From assembly GCA_035222895.1 (NCBI GenBank), contig JAVYIG010001600.1:186001-250000 (forward strand): a stretch of DNA of 64,000 nucleotides, written 5' to 3'. The notes under the pieces are model-generated. The model worked only from the letters and a program-made list of their open reading frames with translations. It was not told the origin of the DNA and did not search any database. Of the stretch, positions 12,401 through 27,411 are shown piece by piece. The position numbers and the translations under genes are program-made. The stretch is from Strongylocentrotus droebachiensis. Taxonomy: Eukaryota; Echinodermata; Echinoidea; Camarodonta; Strongylocentrotidae. The number at the start of each line of letters is the position of its first letter. Position 1 is the first letter of the stretch.

Positions 12401-14709
12401 CACCTACCATTCATCCACTATTCATCTACCACAGAGCCACCATTTATCTACCATAGAGCCACCATTCATCTACCATAGAGCCACCATTCATCCACCACTC
12501 ATCTACTATTCATCTACCATCGAGCCACCATTCATCTACCCTAGAGCCACCATTCATCTAACATAGAGCCACCATTCATCTACCATAGAGCCACCATTCA
12601 TCTACCATAAAGCCACCATTCATCTACCATAGAGTCGCCATTCATCTTCCATAGAGCCGCCATTCATCTACCATAGAGCCACCATTCATCTACCATAGAG
12701 CCACCATTCATCTACCATAGGGCTACCATAGGGCTACCATTCATCTACCATTCATCCACTATTCATCTACCACAAAGCCACCATTTATCTACCATAGAGC
12801 CACCATTCATCTATTATAGAGCCACCATTCATCCACCACTCATCTACCATTCATCTACCATCGAGCCACCATTCATCTTCCCTAGAGCCACCATTCATCT
12901 AACATAGAGCCACCATTCATCTACCATAGAGCCACCATTCATCTACCATAAAGCCACCATTCATCTACCATAGAGCCACCATTCATCTACCATAGAGCCA
13001 CCATTCATCTACCTTAGGGCTACCATTCATCTACCATTCATCTACCATTCATCCACTATCCACCATTCATCTACCATTCATCTACCATTTATCAACTATC
13101 CACCATTCATCTACAATAGAGCCACCATTCATCCACCACTCATCTACCATTCATCTACAATAGAGCCACCATTCATCTACCATAGAGCCACCATTCATCT
13201 ACCACTCATCTACCATTCATCTACCATAGAGCCACCATTCATCTACCATAGAGCCACCATTCATCTACCATAGAGCCATCATTCATCTACCATAGGGCTG
13301 CCATTCATCTACCATTCATCCACCACTCATCTACTATTCATCTACCATAGAGCCACCATTTATCTACCGTAGAGCCACCATTCATCTACCACTCATCTAC
13401 CATTCATCTACCATAGAGCCACCATTCATCTACCATAGAGCCACCATTCATCTACCATAGAGCCATCATTCATCTACCATAGGGCTACCATTCATCTACC
13501 ATTCATCCACCACTCATCTACTATTCATCTACCATAGAGCCACCATTCATCTACCATAGAGCCACCATTCATCTACCATAGAGCCATCATTCATCTACCA
13601 TAGGGCTACCATTCATCTACCATTCATCCACCACTCATCTACTATTCATCTACCATAGAGCCACCATTCATATCTACCATAGAGCCACCATTCTCCTACC
13701 ATAGAGCCACCATTCATCTACCATAGAGCCACCATTCATCCAACATAGAGCCACCATTCATCTACCATAGAGCCACCATTCATCTACCATAGAGCCACCA
13801 TTTATCTACCATAGAGCCACCTTTCATCTACCAAAGCGCTACCATTCATCTACCATAGAGCCACCATTCATCTACCATAGAGCCACCATTCATCTACCAT
13901 AGAGCCACCATTCATCTACCATAGAGCCACCATTCATCAACCATAGAGCCACCATTCATCTACCATAGGGCTACCATTCATCTACCATTCATCCACCACT
14001 CATCTACCATTCATCTACCTTAGAGCCACCATTCATCTACCATAGAGCCACCATTCATCTACCATAGAGCCACCATTCATCTACTATAGAGCCACCATTC
14101 ATCTACCATAAGGCTACCATTCATCTACCATTCATCAACCACTCATCTATCATTCATCTACCATAGAGCCACCATTCATCTACCATAGAGCCACCATTCA
14201 TATATAATAGAGCCACCATTCATCTACCATAGAGCCGCCATTCATCTACCATAGAACCACCATTCATCCACCACTCATCTACCATTCATCTACCATAGAG
14301 CCAACATTCATCTACCATAGAGCCGCCAATCATCTACCATAGAGCCACCATTCATCTACTATAGAGCCACCATTCATCTACCATAAGGCTACCATTCATT
14401 TACCATTCATCAACCACTCATCTACCATTCATCTACCATAGAGCCACCATTCATCTACCATAGAGCCGCCATTAATCTACCATAGAACCACCATTCATCC
14501 ACCACTCATCTACCATTCATCTACCATAGAGCCACCATTCATCTACCATAGAGCCACCAATCATCTACCATAGAGCCACCATTCATCTACTATAGAGCCA
14601 CCATTCATCTACCATAGGGCTACCATTCATCTACCATTCATCCACCACTCATCTACTATTCATCTACCATAGAGCCACCATTTATCTACCGTAGAGCCAC
14701 CATTCATCT
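9488..14709 (+). repeat. 5222-bp higher-order repeat, copy 2 (left block)
   Basis: This is the direct tandem partner of the preceding unit. Private changes include CTACAATAG near 13158 (CTACCATAG in copy 1), CATCCAACATAG near 13739 (CATCCACCATAG in copy 1) and TATATAATAG at 14201 (TATACCATAG in copy 1). It ends at about 14709, where the path switches to an AGAGCTACC then AACATAG order instead of AGTGCT. Private changes sit on an otherwise identical backbone, so the tandem duplication looks young compared with divergence among the 22-bp dimers. Confidence 0.9.
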
Positions 14710-16611
14710 ACCATAGAGCTACCTTTCATCTAACATAGAGCCACCATTCATATCTACCATAGAGCCACCATTCATCTACCATAGAGCCACCATTCATCTA
14801 CCATAGAGCCACCATTCATCTACCATAGAGCCACCATTCATCAACCATAGAGCCACCATTCATCTACCATAGGGCTACCATTCATCTACCATTCATCCAC
14901 CACTCATCTACCATTCGTCTACCTTAGAGCCACCATTCATCTACCATAGAGCCACCATTCATCTACCATAGAGCCACCATTCATCTACCATAAGGCTACC
15001 ATTCATCTACCATTCATCAACCACTCATCTACCATTCATCTACCATAGAGCCACCATTCATCTACCATAGAGCCACCATTCATCTACCATAGAGCCACCA
15101 TACATATCTACCATAGAGCCACAATTCTCCTACCATAGAGCCACCATTCATCTACCATAGAGCCACCATTCATCTACCATAGAGCCACCATTCATCTACC
15201 ATAGAGCCACCATTCATCTACCATAGAGCCACCATTCATCTACCATAGAGCCATCATTCATCTACCATAGAGTCGCCATTCATCTTCCATAGAGTCGCCA
15301 TTCATCTACCATAGAGCCGCCATTCATCTACCATAGAGCCACCATTCATCTACCATAGAGCCACCATTTATCTACCATAGAGCCACCATTCATCTACAAT
15401 AGGGCTACCATAGGGCTACCATTCACCTACCATTCATCCACTATTCATCTACCACAGAGCCACCATTTAATTCCATAGAGCCACCATTCATCTACCATAG
15501 AGCCACCATTCATCCACCACTCATCTACTATTCATCTACCATCGAGCCACCATTCATCTACCCTAGAGCCACCATTCATCTAACATAGAGCCACCATTCA
15601 TCTACCATAGAGCCACCATTCATCTACCATAAAGCCACCATTCAACTACCATAGAGCCACCATTCATCTACCAAAGAGCCACCATTCATCTACCATAGGG
15701 CTACCATTCATCTACCATTCATCTACCATTCATCCACTATCCACCATTCATCTACCATTCATCTACCATTCATCCACTATCCACCATTCATCTACCATAG
15801 AGCCACCATTCATCCACCACTCATCTACCATTCATCTACCATAGTGCCACCATTCATCTACCATAGAGACACCATTCATCTACCACTCATCTACCATTCA
15901 TCTATTATAGAGCCACCATTCATCTACCATAGAGCCACCATTCATCTACCATAGAGCCATCATTCATCTACCATTCATCCACCACTCATCTACTATTCAT
16001 CTACCCTAGAGCCACCATTCATCTAACATAGAGCCACCATTCATCTACCATAAAGCCACCATTCATCTACCATAGAGCCACCATTCATCTACCATAGAGC
16101 CACCATTCATCTACCATAGGGCTACAATTCATCTACCATTCATCTACCATTCATCCACTATCCACCATTCATCTACCATTCATCTACCATTCATCCACTA
16201 TCCACCATTCATCTACCATAGAGCCACCATTCATCCACCACTCATCTACCATTCATCTACCATAGAGCCACCATTCATCTACCATAGAGCCACCATTCAT
16301 CTACCATAGAGCCACCATTCATCTACCATAGAGCCACCATTCATCTACCATAAGGCTACCATTCATCTACCATTCATCCACCACTCATCTACCATTCATC
16401 TACCATAGAGCCACCATTCATCTACCATAGAGCCACCATTCATCTACCACTCATCTACCATTCATCTACCATAGAGCCACAATTCATCTACCATAGAGCC
16501 ACCATTCATCTACCATAGAGCCATCATTCATCTACCATAGGGCTACCATTCATCTACCATTCATCCACCACTCAACTACTATTCATCTACCCTAGAGCCA
16601 CCATTCATCTA
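13740..16611 (+). repeat. About 2.9-kb segment copied again at 20915-23786
   Basis: This segment matches 20915-23786 at a constant offset of 7175. Markers checked are AAAGCG (13833/21008), CCGTAG (14691/21866), CATATCTACC (14751/21926), CpG trio (15272/22447), TTTAATTCC (15464/22639), CCAAAGAG (15671/22846) and module start (15972/23147). Differences include TATATAATAG at 14201 against TATACCATAG at 21376, and ATTAATCT near 14471 against ATTCATCT. This duplication supplies the 2.2 kb between the two large blocks. Confidence 0.87.
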
Positions 16612-17127
16612 ACATAGAGCCACCATTCATCTACCATAGAGCCACCATTCATCTACCATAAAGCCACCATTCATCTACCATAGAGCCACCATTCATCTAC
16701 CATAGAGCCACCATTCATCTACCATAGGGCTACCATTCATCTACCATTCATCTACCATTCATCCACTATCCACCATTCATCTACCATTCATCTACCATTC
16801 ATCCACTATCCACCATTCATCTACCATAGAGCCACCATTCATCCACCACTCATCTACCATTCATCTACCATAGAGCCACCATTCATCTACCATAGTGCTA
16901 CCATTCGTCTACCTTAGAGCCACCATTCATCTACCATAGAGCCATCATTCATCTACCATAGGGCTACCATTCATCTACCATTCATCCACCACTCATCTAC
17001 CATTCATCTACCATAGAGCCACCATTCATCTACCGTAGAGCCACCATTCATCTACCATAGAGCTACCTTTCATCTAACATAGACCCACCATTCTTATCTA
17101 CCATAGAGCCACCATTCTCCTACCATA

Positions 17128-17281
17128 GAGCCACCATTCATCTACCATAGAGCCACCATTCATCTACCATAGAGCCACCATTCATCTACCATAGAGCCAC
17201 CATTCATCTACCATAGAGCCACCATTCATCTACCATAGAGCCACCATTCATCTACCATAGAGCCACCATTCATCTACCATA
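17128..17281 (+). repeat. Canonical 22-bp dimer run (reference example)
   Basis: Seven consecutive dimers of half B followed by half A lie here without a substitution, at exact 22-bp spacing. The run ends where the next B unit becomes the GCCATC variant. It is among the longer perfectly homogeneous runs I noticed; most runs are 2-6 dimers before a variant or cassette intervenes. The same run recurs at 40274 and 42234 in the duplicated block. It is a good stretch for defining the consensus. Confidence 0.9.
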
Positions 17282-18740
17282 GAGCCATCATTCATCTACC
17301 ATAGAGTCGCCATTCATCTTCCATAGAGTCGCCATTCATCTACCATAGAGCCGCCATTCATCTACCATAGAGCCACCATTCATCTACCATAGAGCCACCA
17401 TTCATCTACCATAGAGCCACCATTCATCTACAATAGGGCTACCATAGGGCTACCATTCACCTACCATTCATCCACTATTCATCTACCACAGAGCCACCAT
17501 TTATCTACCATAGAGCCACCATTCATCTACCATAGAGCCACCATTCATCCACCACTCATCTACTATTCATCTACCATCGAGCCACCATTCATCTACCCTA
17601 GAGCCACCATTCATCTAACATAGAGCCACCATTCATCTACCATAGAGCCACCATTCATCTACCATAAAGCCACCATTCATCTACCATAGAGTCGCCATTC
17701 ATCTTCCATAGAGCCGCCATTCATCTACCATAGAGCCACCATTCATCTACCATAGAGCCACCATTCATCTACCATAGGGCTACCATAGGGCTACCATTCA
17801 TCTACCATTCATCCACTATTCATCTACCACAAAGCCACCATTTATCTACCATAGAGCCACCATTCATCTATTATAGAGCCACCATTCATCCACCACTCAT
17901 CTACCATTCATCTACCATCGAGCCACCATTCATCTTCCCTAGAGCCACCATTCATCTAACATAGAGCCACCATTCATCTACCATAGAGCCACCATTCATC
18001 TACCATAAAGCCACCATTCATCTACCATAGAGCCACCATTCATCTACCATAGAGCCACCATTCATCTACCTTAGGGCTACCATTCATCTACCATTCATCT
18101 ACCATTCATCCACTATCCACCATTCATCTACCATTCATCTACCATTTATCAACTATCCACCATTCATCTACCATAGAGCCACCATTCATCCACCATAGAG
18201 CCACCATTCATCTACCATAGAGCCACCATTCATCTACCATAGAGCCACCATTTATCTACCATAGAGCCACCTTTCATCTACCAAAGCGCTACCATTCATC
18301 TACCATAGAGCCACCATTCATCTACCATAGAGCCACCATTCATCTACCATAGAGCCACCATTCATTTACCATAGAGCCACCATTCATCTACCATAGAGCC
18401 ACCATTCATCTACCATAGAGCCACCATTCATCTACCATTGGGCTACCATTCATCTACCATTCATCCACCACTCATCTACCATTCATCCTACCATAGAGCC
18501 ACCATTCATCTACCATAGAGCCACCATTCATCTACCATTGGGCTACCATTCATCTACCATTCATCCACCACTCATCTACCATTCATCTACCATAGAGGCA
18601 CCATTCATCTACCATAGAGCCACCATTCATCTAACATAGAGCCACCATGAAGCTACCATTCATCTACCATTCATCCACCACTCATCTACCATTCATCTAC
18701 CATAGAGCCACCATTCATCTACCATAGAGCCACCATTCAT

Positions 18741-19114
18741 CTACCATAGAGCCACCATTCATCTACCATAGAGCCAACATTCATCTACCATAGAGCTGCC
18801 ATTCATCTACCATTCATCCACCACTCATCTACCATAGAGCCACTATTCATCTACCATAAAGCCACCATTCATCTATCATAGGGCCACATTTCATCTACCA
18901 TGAAACTACCATTCATCTACCATAGAGTCGCCATTCATCTTCCATAGAGTCGCCATTCATCTACCATAGAGCCGCCATTCATCTACCATAGAGCCACCAT
19001 TCATCTACCATAGAGCCACCATTCATCTACCATAGAGCCACCATTCATCTACCATAGAGCCATCATTCATCTACCATAGAGTCGCCATTCATCCACCACT
19101 CATCTACCATTCAT
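18741..19114 (+). repeat. GAAACT module, about 374 bp, recurring at 1800-bp spacing
   Basis: This module contains, in order, GCCAACATTC, GAGCTGCC, ATCTATCATAGGGCC, a GCCACATTTC unit, CCATGAAACT, then three CpG-bearing units and GCCATC. It recurs at 20541-20914, exactly 1800 bp away (GAAACT at 18902 and 20702). Both are conserved in block copy 2 at 44008 and 45808. GAAACT occurs at 6582, 11804, 18902, 20702, 29728, 34950, 44008, 45808, 47653, 50742, 52653, 55193, 57104, 60237 and 62148, which makes it the most useful higher-order landmark in the array. Confidence 0.85.
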
Positions 19115-20904
19115 CTACCATAGAGCCACCATTCATCTACCATAGAGCCACCATTCATCTACCATAGAGCCACCATACATATCTACCATAGAGCCACAAT
19201 TCTCCTACCATAGAGCCACCATTCATCTACCATAGAGCCACCATTCATCTACCATAGAGCCACCATTCATCTACCATAGAGCCACCATTCATCTACCATA
19301 GAGCCACCATTCATCTACCATAGAGCCATCATTCATCTACCATAGAGTCGCCATTCATCTTCCATAGAGTCGCCATTCATTTACCATAGAGCCGCCATTC
19401 ATCTACCATAGAGCCACCATTCATCTACCATAGAGCCACCATTTATCTACCATAGAGCCACCATTCATCTACAATAGGGCTACCATAGGGCTACCATTCA
19501 CCTACCATTCATCCACTATTCATCTACCACAGAGCCACCATTTAATTCCATAGAGCCACCATTCATCTACCATAGAGCCACCATTCATCCACCACTCATC
19601 TACTATTCATCTACCATCGAGCCACCATTCATCTACCCTAGAGCCACCATTCATCTAACATAGAGCCACCATTCATCTACCATAGAGCCACCATTCATCT
19701 ACCATAAAGCCACCATTCAACTACCATAGAGCCACCATTCATCTACCATAGAGCCACCATTCATCTACCATAGGGCTACCATTCATCTACCATTCATCTA
19801 CCATTCATCCACTATCCACCATTCATCTACCATTCATCTACCATTCATCCACTATCCACCATTCATCTACCATAGAGCCACCATTCATCCACCACTCATC
19901 TACCATTCATCTACCATAGTGCCACCATTCATCTACCATAGAGACACCATTCATCTACCACTCATCTACCATTCATCTATTATAGAGCCACCATTCATCT
20001 ACCATAGAGCCACCATTCATCTACCATAGAGCCATCATTCATCTACCATTCATCCACCACTCATCTACTATTCATCTACCCTAGAGCCACCATTCATCTA
20101 ACATAGAGCCACCATTCATCTACCATAAAGCCACCATTCATCTACCATAGAGCCACCATTCATCTACCATAGAGCCACCATTCATCTACCATAGGGCTAC
20201 AATTCATCTACCATTCATCTACCATTCATCCACTATCCACCATTCATCTACCATTCATCTACCATTCATCCACTATCCACCATTCATCTACCATAGAGCC
20301 ACCATTCATCCACCACTCATCTACCATTCATCTACCATAGAGCCACCATTCATCTACCATAGAGCCACCATTCATCTACCATAGAGCCACCATTCATCTA
20401 CCATAGAGCCACCATTCATCTACCATAAGGCTACCATTCATCTACCATTCATCCACCACTCATCTACCATTCATCTACCATAGAGCCACCATTCATCTAC
20501 CATAGAGCCACCATTCATCTACCACTCATCTACCATTCATCTACCATAGAGCCACCATTCATCTACCATAGAGCCAACATTCATCTACCATAGAGCTGCC
20601 ATTCATCTACCATTCATCCACCACTCATCTACCATAGAGCCACCATTCATCTACCATAAAGCCACCATTCATCTATCATAGGGCCACATTTCATCTACCA
20701 TGAAACTACCATTCATCTACCATAGAGTCGCCATTCATCTTCCATAGAGTCGCCATTCATCTACCATAGAGCCGCCATTCATCTACCATAGAGCCACCAT
20801 TCATCTACCATAGAGCCACCATTCATCTACCATAGAGCCACCATTCATCTACCATAGAGCCATCATTCATCTACCATAGAGTCGCCATTCATCCACCACT
20901 CATC

Positions 20905-20925
20905 TACCATTCATCCACCATAGAG
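20905..20925 (+). other. Rearrangement junction ending block copy 1
   Basis: To the left, unit order matches 46011 and earlier at offset 25106. To the right it matches 13740 onward at offset 7175. The switch falls inside a TCATCCACCATAG stretch, a hybrid between the ATTCATCC half and a B half. Similar ATCC-then-CCATAG hybrids mark other switches, for example near 8520 and 18190. This fits recombination within short shared sequence, or an assembly join between near-identical copies. Confidence 0.7.
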
Positions 20926-23146
20926 CCACCATTCATCTACCATAGAGCCACCATTCATCTACCATAGAGCCACCATTTATCTACCATAGAGCCACCTTTC
21001 ATCTACCAAAGCGCTACCATTCATCTACCATAGAGCCACCATTCATCTACCATAGAGCCACCATTCATCTACCATAGAGCCACCATTCATCTACCATAGA
21101 GCCACCATTCATCAACCATAGAGCCACCATTCATCTACCATAGGGCTACCATTCATCTACCATTCATCCACCACTCATCTACCATTCATCTACCTTAGAG
21201 CCACCATTCATCTACCATAGAGCCACCATTCATCTACCATAGAGCCACCATTCATCTACTATAGAGCCACCATTCATCTACCATAAGGCTACCATTCATC
21301 TACCATTCATCAACCACTCATCTATCATTCATCTACCATAGAGCCACCATTCATCTACCATAGAGCCACCATTCATATACCATAGAGCCACCATTCATCT
21401 ACCATAGAGCCGCCATTCATCTACCATAGAACCACCATTCATCCACCACTCATCTACCATTCATCTACCATAGAGCCAACATTCATCTACCATAGAGCCG
21501 CCAATCATCTACCATAGAGCCACCATTCATCTACTATAGAGCCACCATTCATCTACCATAAGGCTACCATTCATTTACCATTCATCAACCACTCATCTAC
21601 CATTCATCTACCATAGAGCCACCATTCATCTACCATAGAGCCGCCATTCATCTACCATAGAACCACCATTCATCCACCACTCATCTACCATTCATCTACC
21701 ATAGAGCCACCATTCATCTACCATAGAGCCACCAATCATCTACCATAGAGCCACCATTCATCTACTATAGAGCCACCATTCATCTACCATAGGGCTACCA
21801 TTCATCTACCATTCATCCACCACTCATCTACTATTCATCTACCATAGAGCCACCATTTATCTACCGTAGAGCCACCATTCATCTACCATAGAGCTACCTT
21901 TCATCTAACATAGAGCCACCATTCATATCTACCATAGAGCCACCATTCATCTACCATAGAGCCACCATTCATCTACCATAGAGCCACCATTCATCTACCA
22001 TAGAGCCACCATTCATCAACCATAGAGCCACCATTCATCTACCATAGGGCTACCATTCATCTACCATTCATCCACCACTCATCTACCATTCGTCTACCTT
22101 AGAGCCACCATTCATCTACCATAGAGCCACCATTCATCTACCATAGAGCCACCATTCATCTACCATAAGGCTACCATTCATCTACCATTCATCAACCACT
22201 CATCTACCATTCATCTACCATAGAGCCACCATTCATCTACCATAGAGCCACCATTCATCTACCATAGAGCCACCATACATATCTACCATAGAGCCACAAT
22301 TCTCCTACCATAGAGCCACCATTCATCTACCATAGAGCCACCATTCATCTACCATAGAGCCACCATTCATCTACCATAGAGCCACCATTCATCTACCATA
22401 GAGCCACCATTCATCTACCATAGAGCCATCATTCATCTACCATAGAGTCGCCATTCATCTTCCATAGAGTCGCCATTCATCTACCATAGAGCCGCCATTC
22501 ATCTACCATAGAGCCACCATTCATCTACCATAGAGCCACCATTTATCTACCATAGAGCCACCATTCATCTACAATAGGGCTACCATAGGGCTACCATTCA
22601 CCTACCATTCATCCACTATTCATCTACCACAGAGCCACCATTTAATTCCATAGAGCCACCATTCATCTACCATAGAGCCACCATTCATCCACCACTCATC
22701 TACTATTCATCTACCATCGAGCCACCATTCATCTACCCTAGAGCCACCATTCATCTAACATAGAGCCACCATTCATCTACCATAGAGCCACCATTCATCT
22801 ACCATAAAGCCACCATTCAACTACCATAGAGCCACCATTCATCTACCAAAGAGCCACCATTCATCTACCATAGGGCTACCATTCATCTACCATTCATCTA
22901 CCATTCATCCACTATCCACCATTCATCTACCATTCATCTACCATTCATCCACTATCCACCATTCATCTACCATAGAGCCACCATTCATCCACCACTCATC
23001 TACCATTCATCTACCATAGTGCCACCATTCATCTACCATAGAGACACCATTCATCTACCACTCATCTACCATTCATCTATTATAGAGCCACCATTCATCT
23101 ACCATAGAGCCACCATTCATCTACCATAGAGCCATCATTCATCTAC
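20915..23146 (+). repeat. Linker between large block copies 1 and 2
   Basis: This stretch is ordinary satellite in the same orientation. Its unit order copies about 13740-15971 at offset 7175. It opens with an abrupt change after TCATCCACCATAG, where copy 1 of the block leaves the order seen in copy 2. It runs without a break into 23147, the homologue of window position 1. No gene or non-satellite sequence is present. Confidence 0.85.
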
Positions 23147-26100
23147 CATTCATCCACCACTCATCTACTATTCATCTACCCTAGAGCCACCATTCATCTA
23201 ACATAGAGCCACCATTCATCTACCATAAAGCCACCATTCATCTACCATAGAGCCACCATTCATCTACCATAGAGCCACCATTCATCTACCATAGGGCTAC
23301 AATTCATCTACCATTCATCTACCATTCATCCACTATCCACCATTCATCTACCATTCATCTACCATTCATCCACTATCCACCATTCATCTACCACAGAGCC
23401 ACCATTCATCCACCACTCATCTACCATTCATCTACCATAGAGCCACCATTCATCTACCATAGAGCCACCATTCATCTACCATAGAGCCACCATTCATCTA
23501 CCATAGAGCCACCATTCATCTACCATAAGGCTACCATTCATCTACCATTCATCCACCACTCATCTACCATTCATCTACCATAGAGCCACCATTCATCTAC
23601 CATAGAGCCACCATTCATCTACCACTCATCTACCATTCATCTACCATAGAGCCACAATTCATCTACCATAGAGCCACCATTCATCTACCATAGAGCCATC
23701 ATTCATCTACCATAGGGCTACCATTCATCTACCATTCATCCACCACTCAACTACTATTCATCTACCCTAGAGCCACCATTCATCTACCATAGAGCCACCA
23801 TTCATCTACCATAGAGCCATCATTCATCTACCATTCATCCACCACTCATCTACTATTCATCTACCCTAGAGCCACCATTCATCTAACATAGAGCCACCAT
23901 TCATCTACCATAAAGCCACCATTCATCTACCATAGAGCCACCATTCATCTACCATAGAGCCACCATTCATCTACCATAGGGCTACAATTCATCTACCATT
24001 CATCTACCATTCATCCACTATCCACCATTCATCTACCATTCATCTACCATTCATCCACTATCCACCATTCATCTACCACAGAGCCACCATTCATCCACCA
24101 CTCATCTACCATTCATCTACCATAGAGCCACCATTCATCTACCATAGAGCCACCATTCATCTACCATAGAGCCACCATTCATCTACCATAGAGCCACCAT
24201 TCATCTACCATAAGGCTACCATTCATCTACCATTCATCCACCACTCATCTACCATTCATCTACCATAGAGCCACCATTCATCTACCATAGAGCCACCATT
24301 CATCTACCACTCATCTACCATTCATCTACCATAGAGCCACAATTCATCTACCATAGAGCCACCATTCATCTACCATAGAGCCATCATTCATCTACCATAG
24401 GGCTACCATTCATCTACCATTCATCCACCACTCAACTACTATTCATCTACCCTAGAGCCACCATTCATCTAACATAGAGCCACCATTCATCTACCATAGA
24501 GCCACCATTCATCTACCATAAAGCCACCATTCATCTACCATAGAGCCACCATTCATCTACCATAGAGCCACCATTCATCTACCATAGGGCTACCATTCAT
24601 CTACCATTCATCTACCATTCATCCACTATCCACCATTCATCTACCATTCATCTACCATTCATCCACTATCCACCATTCATCTACCATAGAGCCACCATTC
24701 ATCCACCACTCATCTACCATTCATCTACCATAGAGCCACCATTCATCTACCATAGTGCTACCATTCATCTACCTTAGAGCCACCATTCATCTACCATAGA
24801 GCCATCATTCATCTACCATAGGGCTACCATTCATCTACCATTCATCCACCACTCATCTACCATTCATCTACCATAGAGCCACCATTCATCTACCGTAGAG
24901 CCACCATTCATCTACCATAGAGCTACCTTTCATCTAACATAGACCCACCATTCTTATCTACCATAGAGCCACCATTCTCCTACCATAGAGCCACCATTCA
25001 TCTACCATAGAGCCACCATTCATCTACCATAGAGCCACCATTCATCTACCATAGAGCCACCATTCATCTACCATAGAGCCACCATTCATCTACCATAGAG
25101 CCACCATTTATCTACCATAGAGCCACCATTCATCTACCATAGAGCCATCATTCATCTACCATAGAGTCGCCATTCATCTTCCATAGAGTCGCCATTCATC
25201 TACCATAGAGCCGCCATTCATCTACCATAGAGCCACCATTCATCTACCATAGAGCCACCATTCATCTACCATAGAGCCACCATTCATCTACAATAGGGCT
25301 ACCATAGGGCTACCATTCACCTACCATTCATCCACTATTCATCTACCACAGAGCCACCATTTATCTACCATAGAGCCACCATTCATCTACCATAGAGCCA
25401 CCATTCATCCACCACTCATCTACTATTCATCTACCATAGAGCCACCATTCATCTACCATAGAGCCACCATTCATCTACCATAGAGCCACCATTCATCTAC
25501 CATAGAGCCATCATTCATCTACCATAGAGTCGCCATTCATCCACCACTCATCTACCATTCATCTACCATAGAGCCACCATTCATCTACCATAGAGCCACC
25601 ATTCATCTACCATAGAGCCACCATACATATCTACCATAGAGCCACAATTCTCCTACCATAGAGCCACCATTCATCTACCATAGAGCCACCATTCATCTAC
25701 CATAGAGCCACCATTCATCTACCATAGAGCCACCATTCATCTACCATAGAGCCACCATTCATCTACCATAGAGCCATCATTCATCTACCATAGAGTCGCC
25801 ATTCATCTTCCATAGAGTCGCCATTCATCTACCATAGAGCCGCCATTCATCTACCATAGAGCCACCATTCATCTACCATAGAGCCACCATTTATCTACCA
25901 TAGAGCCACCATTCATCTACAATAGGGCTACCATAGGGCTACCATTCACCTACCATTCATCCACTATTCATCTACCACAGAGCCACCATTTAATTCCATA
26001 GAGCCACCATTCATCTACCATAGAGCCACCATTCATCCACCACTCATCTACTATTCATCTACCATCGAGCCACCATTCATCTACCCTAGAGCCACCATTC

Positions 26101-27411
26101 ATCTAACATAGAGCCACCATTCATCTACCATAGAGCCACCATTCATCTACCATAAAGCCACCATTCAACTACCATAGAGCCACCATTCATCTACCATAGA
26201 GCCACCATTCATCTACCATAGGGCTACCATTCATCTACCATTCATCTACCATTCATCCACTATCCACCATTCATCTACCATTCATCTACCATTCATCCAC
26301 TATCCACCATTCATCTACCATAGAGCCACCATTCATCCACCACTCATCTACCATTCATCTACCATAGTGCCACCATTCATCTACCATAGAGACACCATTC
26401 ATCTACCACTCATCTACCATTCATCTATTATAGAGCCACCATTCATCTACCATAGAGCCACCATTCATCTACCATAGAGCCATCATTCATCTACCATTCA
26501 TCCACCACTCATCTACTATTCATCTACCCTAGAGCCACCATTCATCTAACATAGAGCCACCATTCATCTACCATAAAGCCACCATTCATCTACCATAGAG
26601 CCACCATTCATCTACCATAGAGCCACCATTCATCTACCATAGGGCTACAATTCATCTACCATTCATCTACCATTCATCCACTATCCACCATTCATCTACC
26701 ATTCATCTACCATTCATCCACTATCCACCATTCATCTACCATAGAGCCACCATTCATCCACCACTCATCTACCATTCATCTACCATAGAGCCACCATTCA
26801 TCTACCATAGAGCCACCATTCATCTACCATAGAGCCACCATTCATCTACCATAGAGCCACCATTCATCTACCATAAGGCTACCATTCATCTACCATTCAT
26901 CCACCACTCATCTACCATTCATCTACCATAGAGCCACCATTCATCTACCATAGAGCCACCATTCATCTACCACTCATCTACCATTCATCTACCATAGAGC
27001 CACCATTCATCTACCATAGAGCCACCATTCATCTACCATAGAGCCATCATTCATCTACCATAGGGCTACCATTCATCTACCATTCATCCACCACTCAACT
27101 ACTATTCATCTACCCTAGAGCCACCATTCATCTAACATAGAGCCACCATTCATCTACCATAGAGCCACCATTCATCTACCATAAAGCCACCATTCATCTA
27201 CCATAGAGCCACCATTCATCTACCATAGAGCCACCATTCATCTACCATAGGGCTACCATTCATCTACCATTCATCTACCATTCATCCACTATCCACCATT
27301 CATCTACCATTCATCTACCATTCATCCACTATCCACCATTCATCTACCATAGAGCCACCATTCATCCACCACTCATCTACCATTCATCTACCATAGAGCC
27401 ACCATTCATCT

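Larger units (their letters stand above)
1..20914 (+). repeat. Large duplicated block, copy 1
   Basis: Everything from the left edge to about 20914 reappears from 23147 onward. Rare markers confirm a constant offset of 23146: the CCACAG unit at 241, ACATAGACCC at 1791, TACATAT at 2475, TTTAATTCC at 2841, ATCCATCTAC at 4401, the ATGAAG unit at 6329, AAAGCG at 8611 and 13833, TATATAATAG at 14201, CCAAAGAG at 15671 and ATTCGTCT at 16901. From about 18.5 kb the offset becomes 25106 because copy 2 holds an extra 1960 bp. Copy 1 ends where TCATCCACCATAG replaces the expected TCATCTACCATAG, just after 20911. Its left end lies outside the window. Confidence 0.93.

Noticed and set aside
18071..18076. 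TTAGGG telomere-type motif (also near 7793, 13015 and 30938)
   Set aside because: It is an isolated single hexamer made by one substitution in a CATAGGGCT unit, with no tandem telomere repeats.
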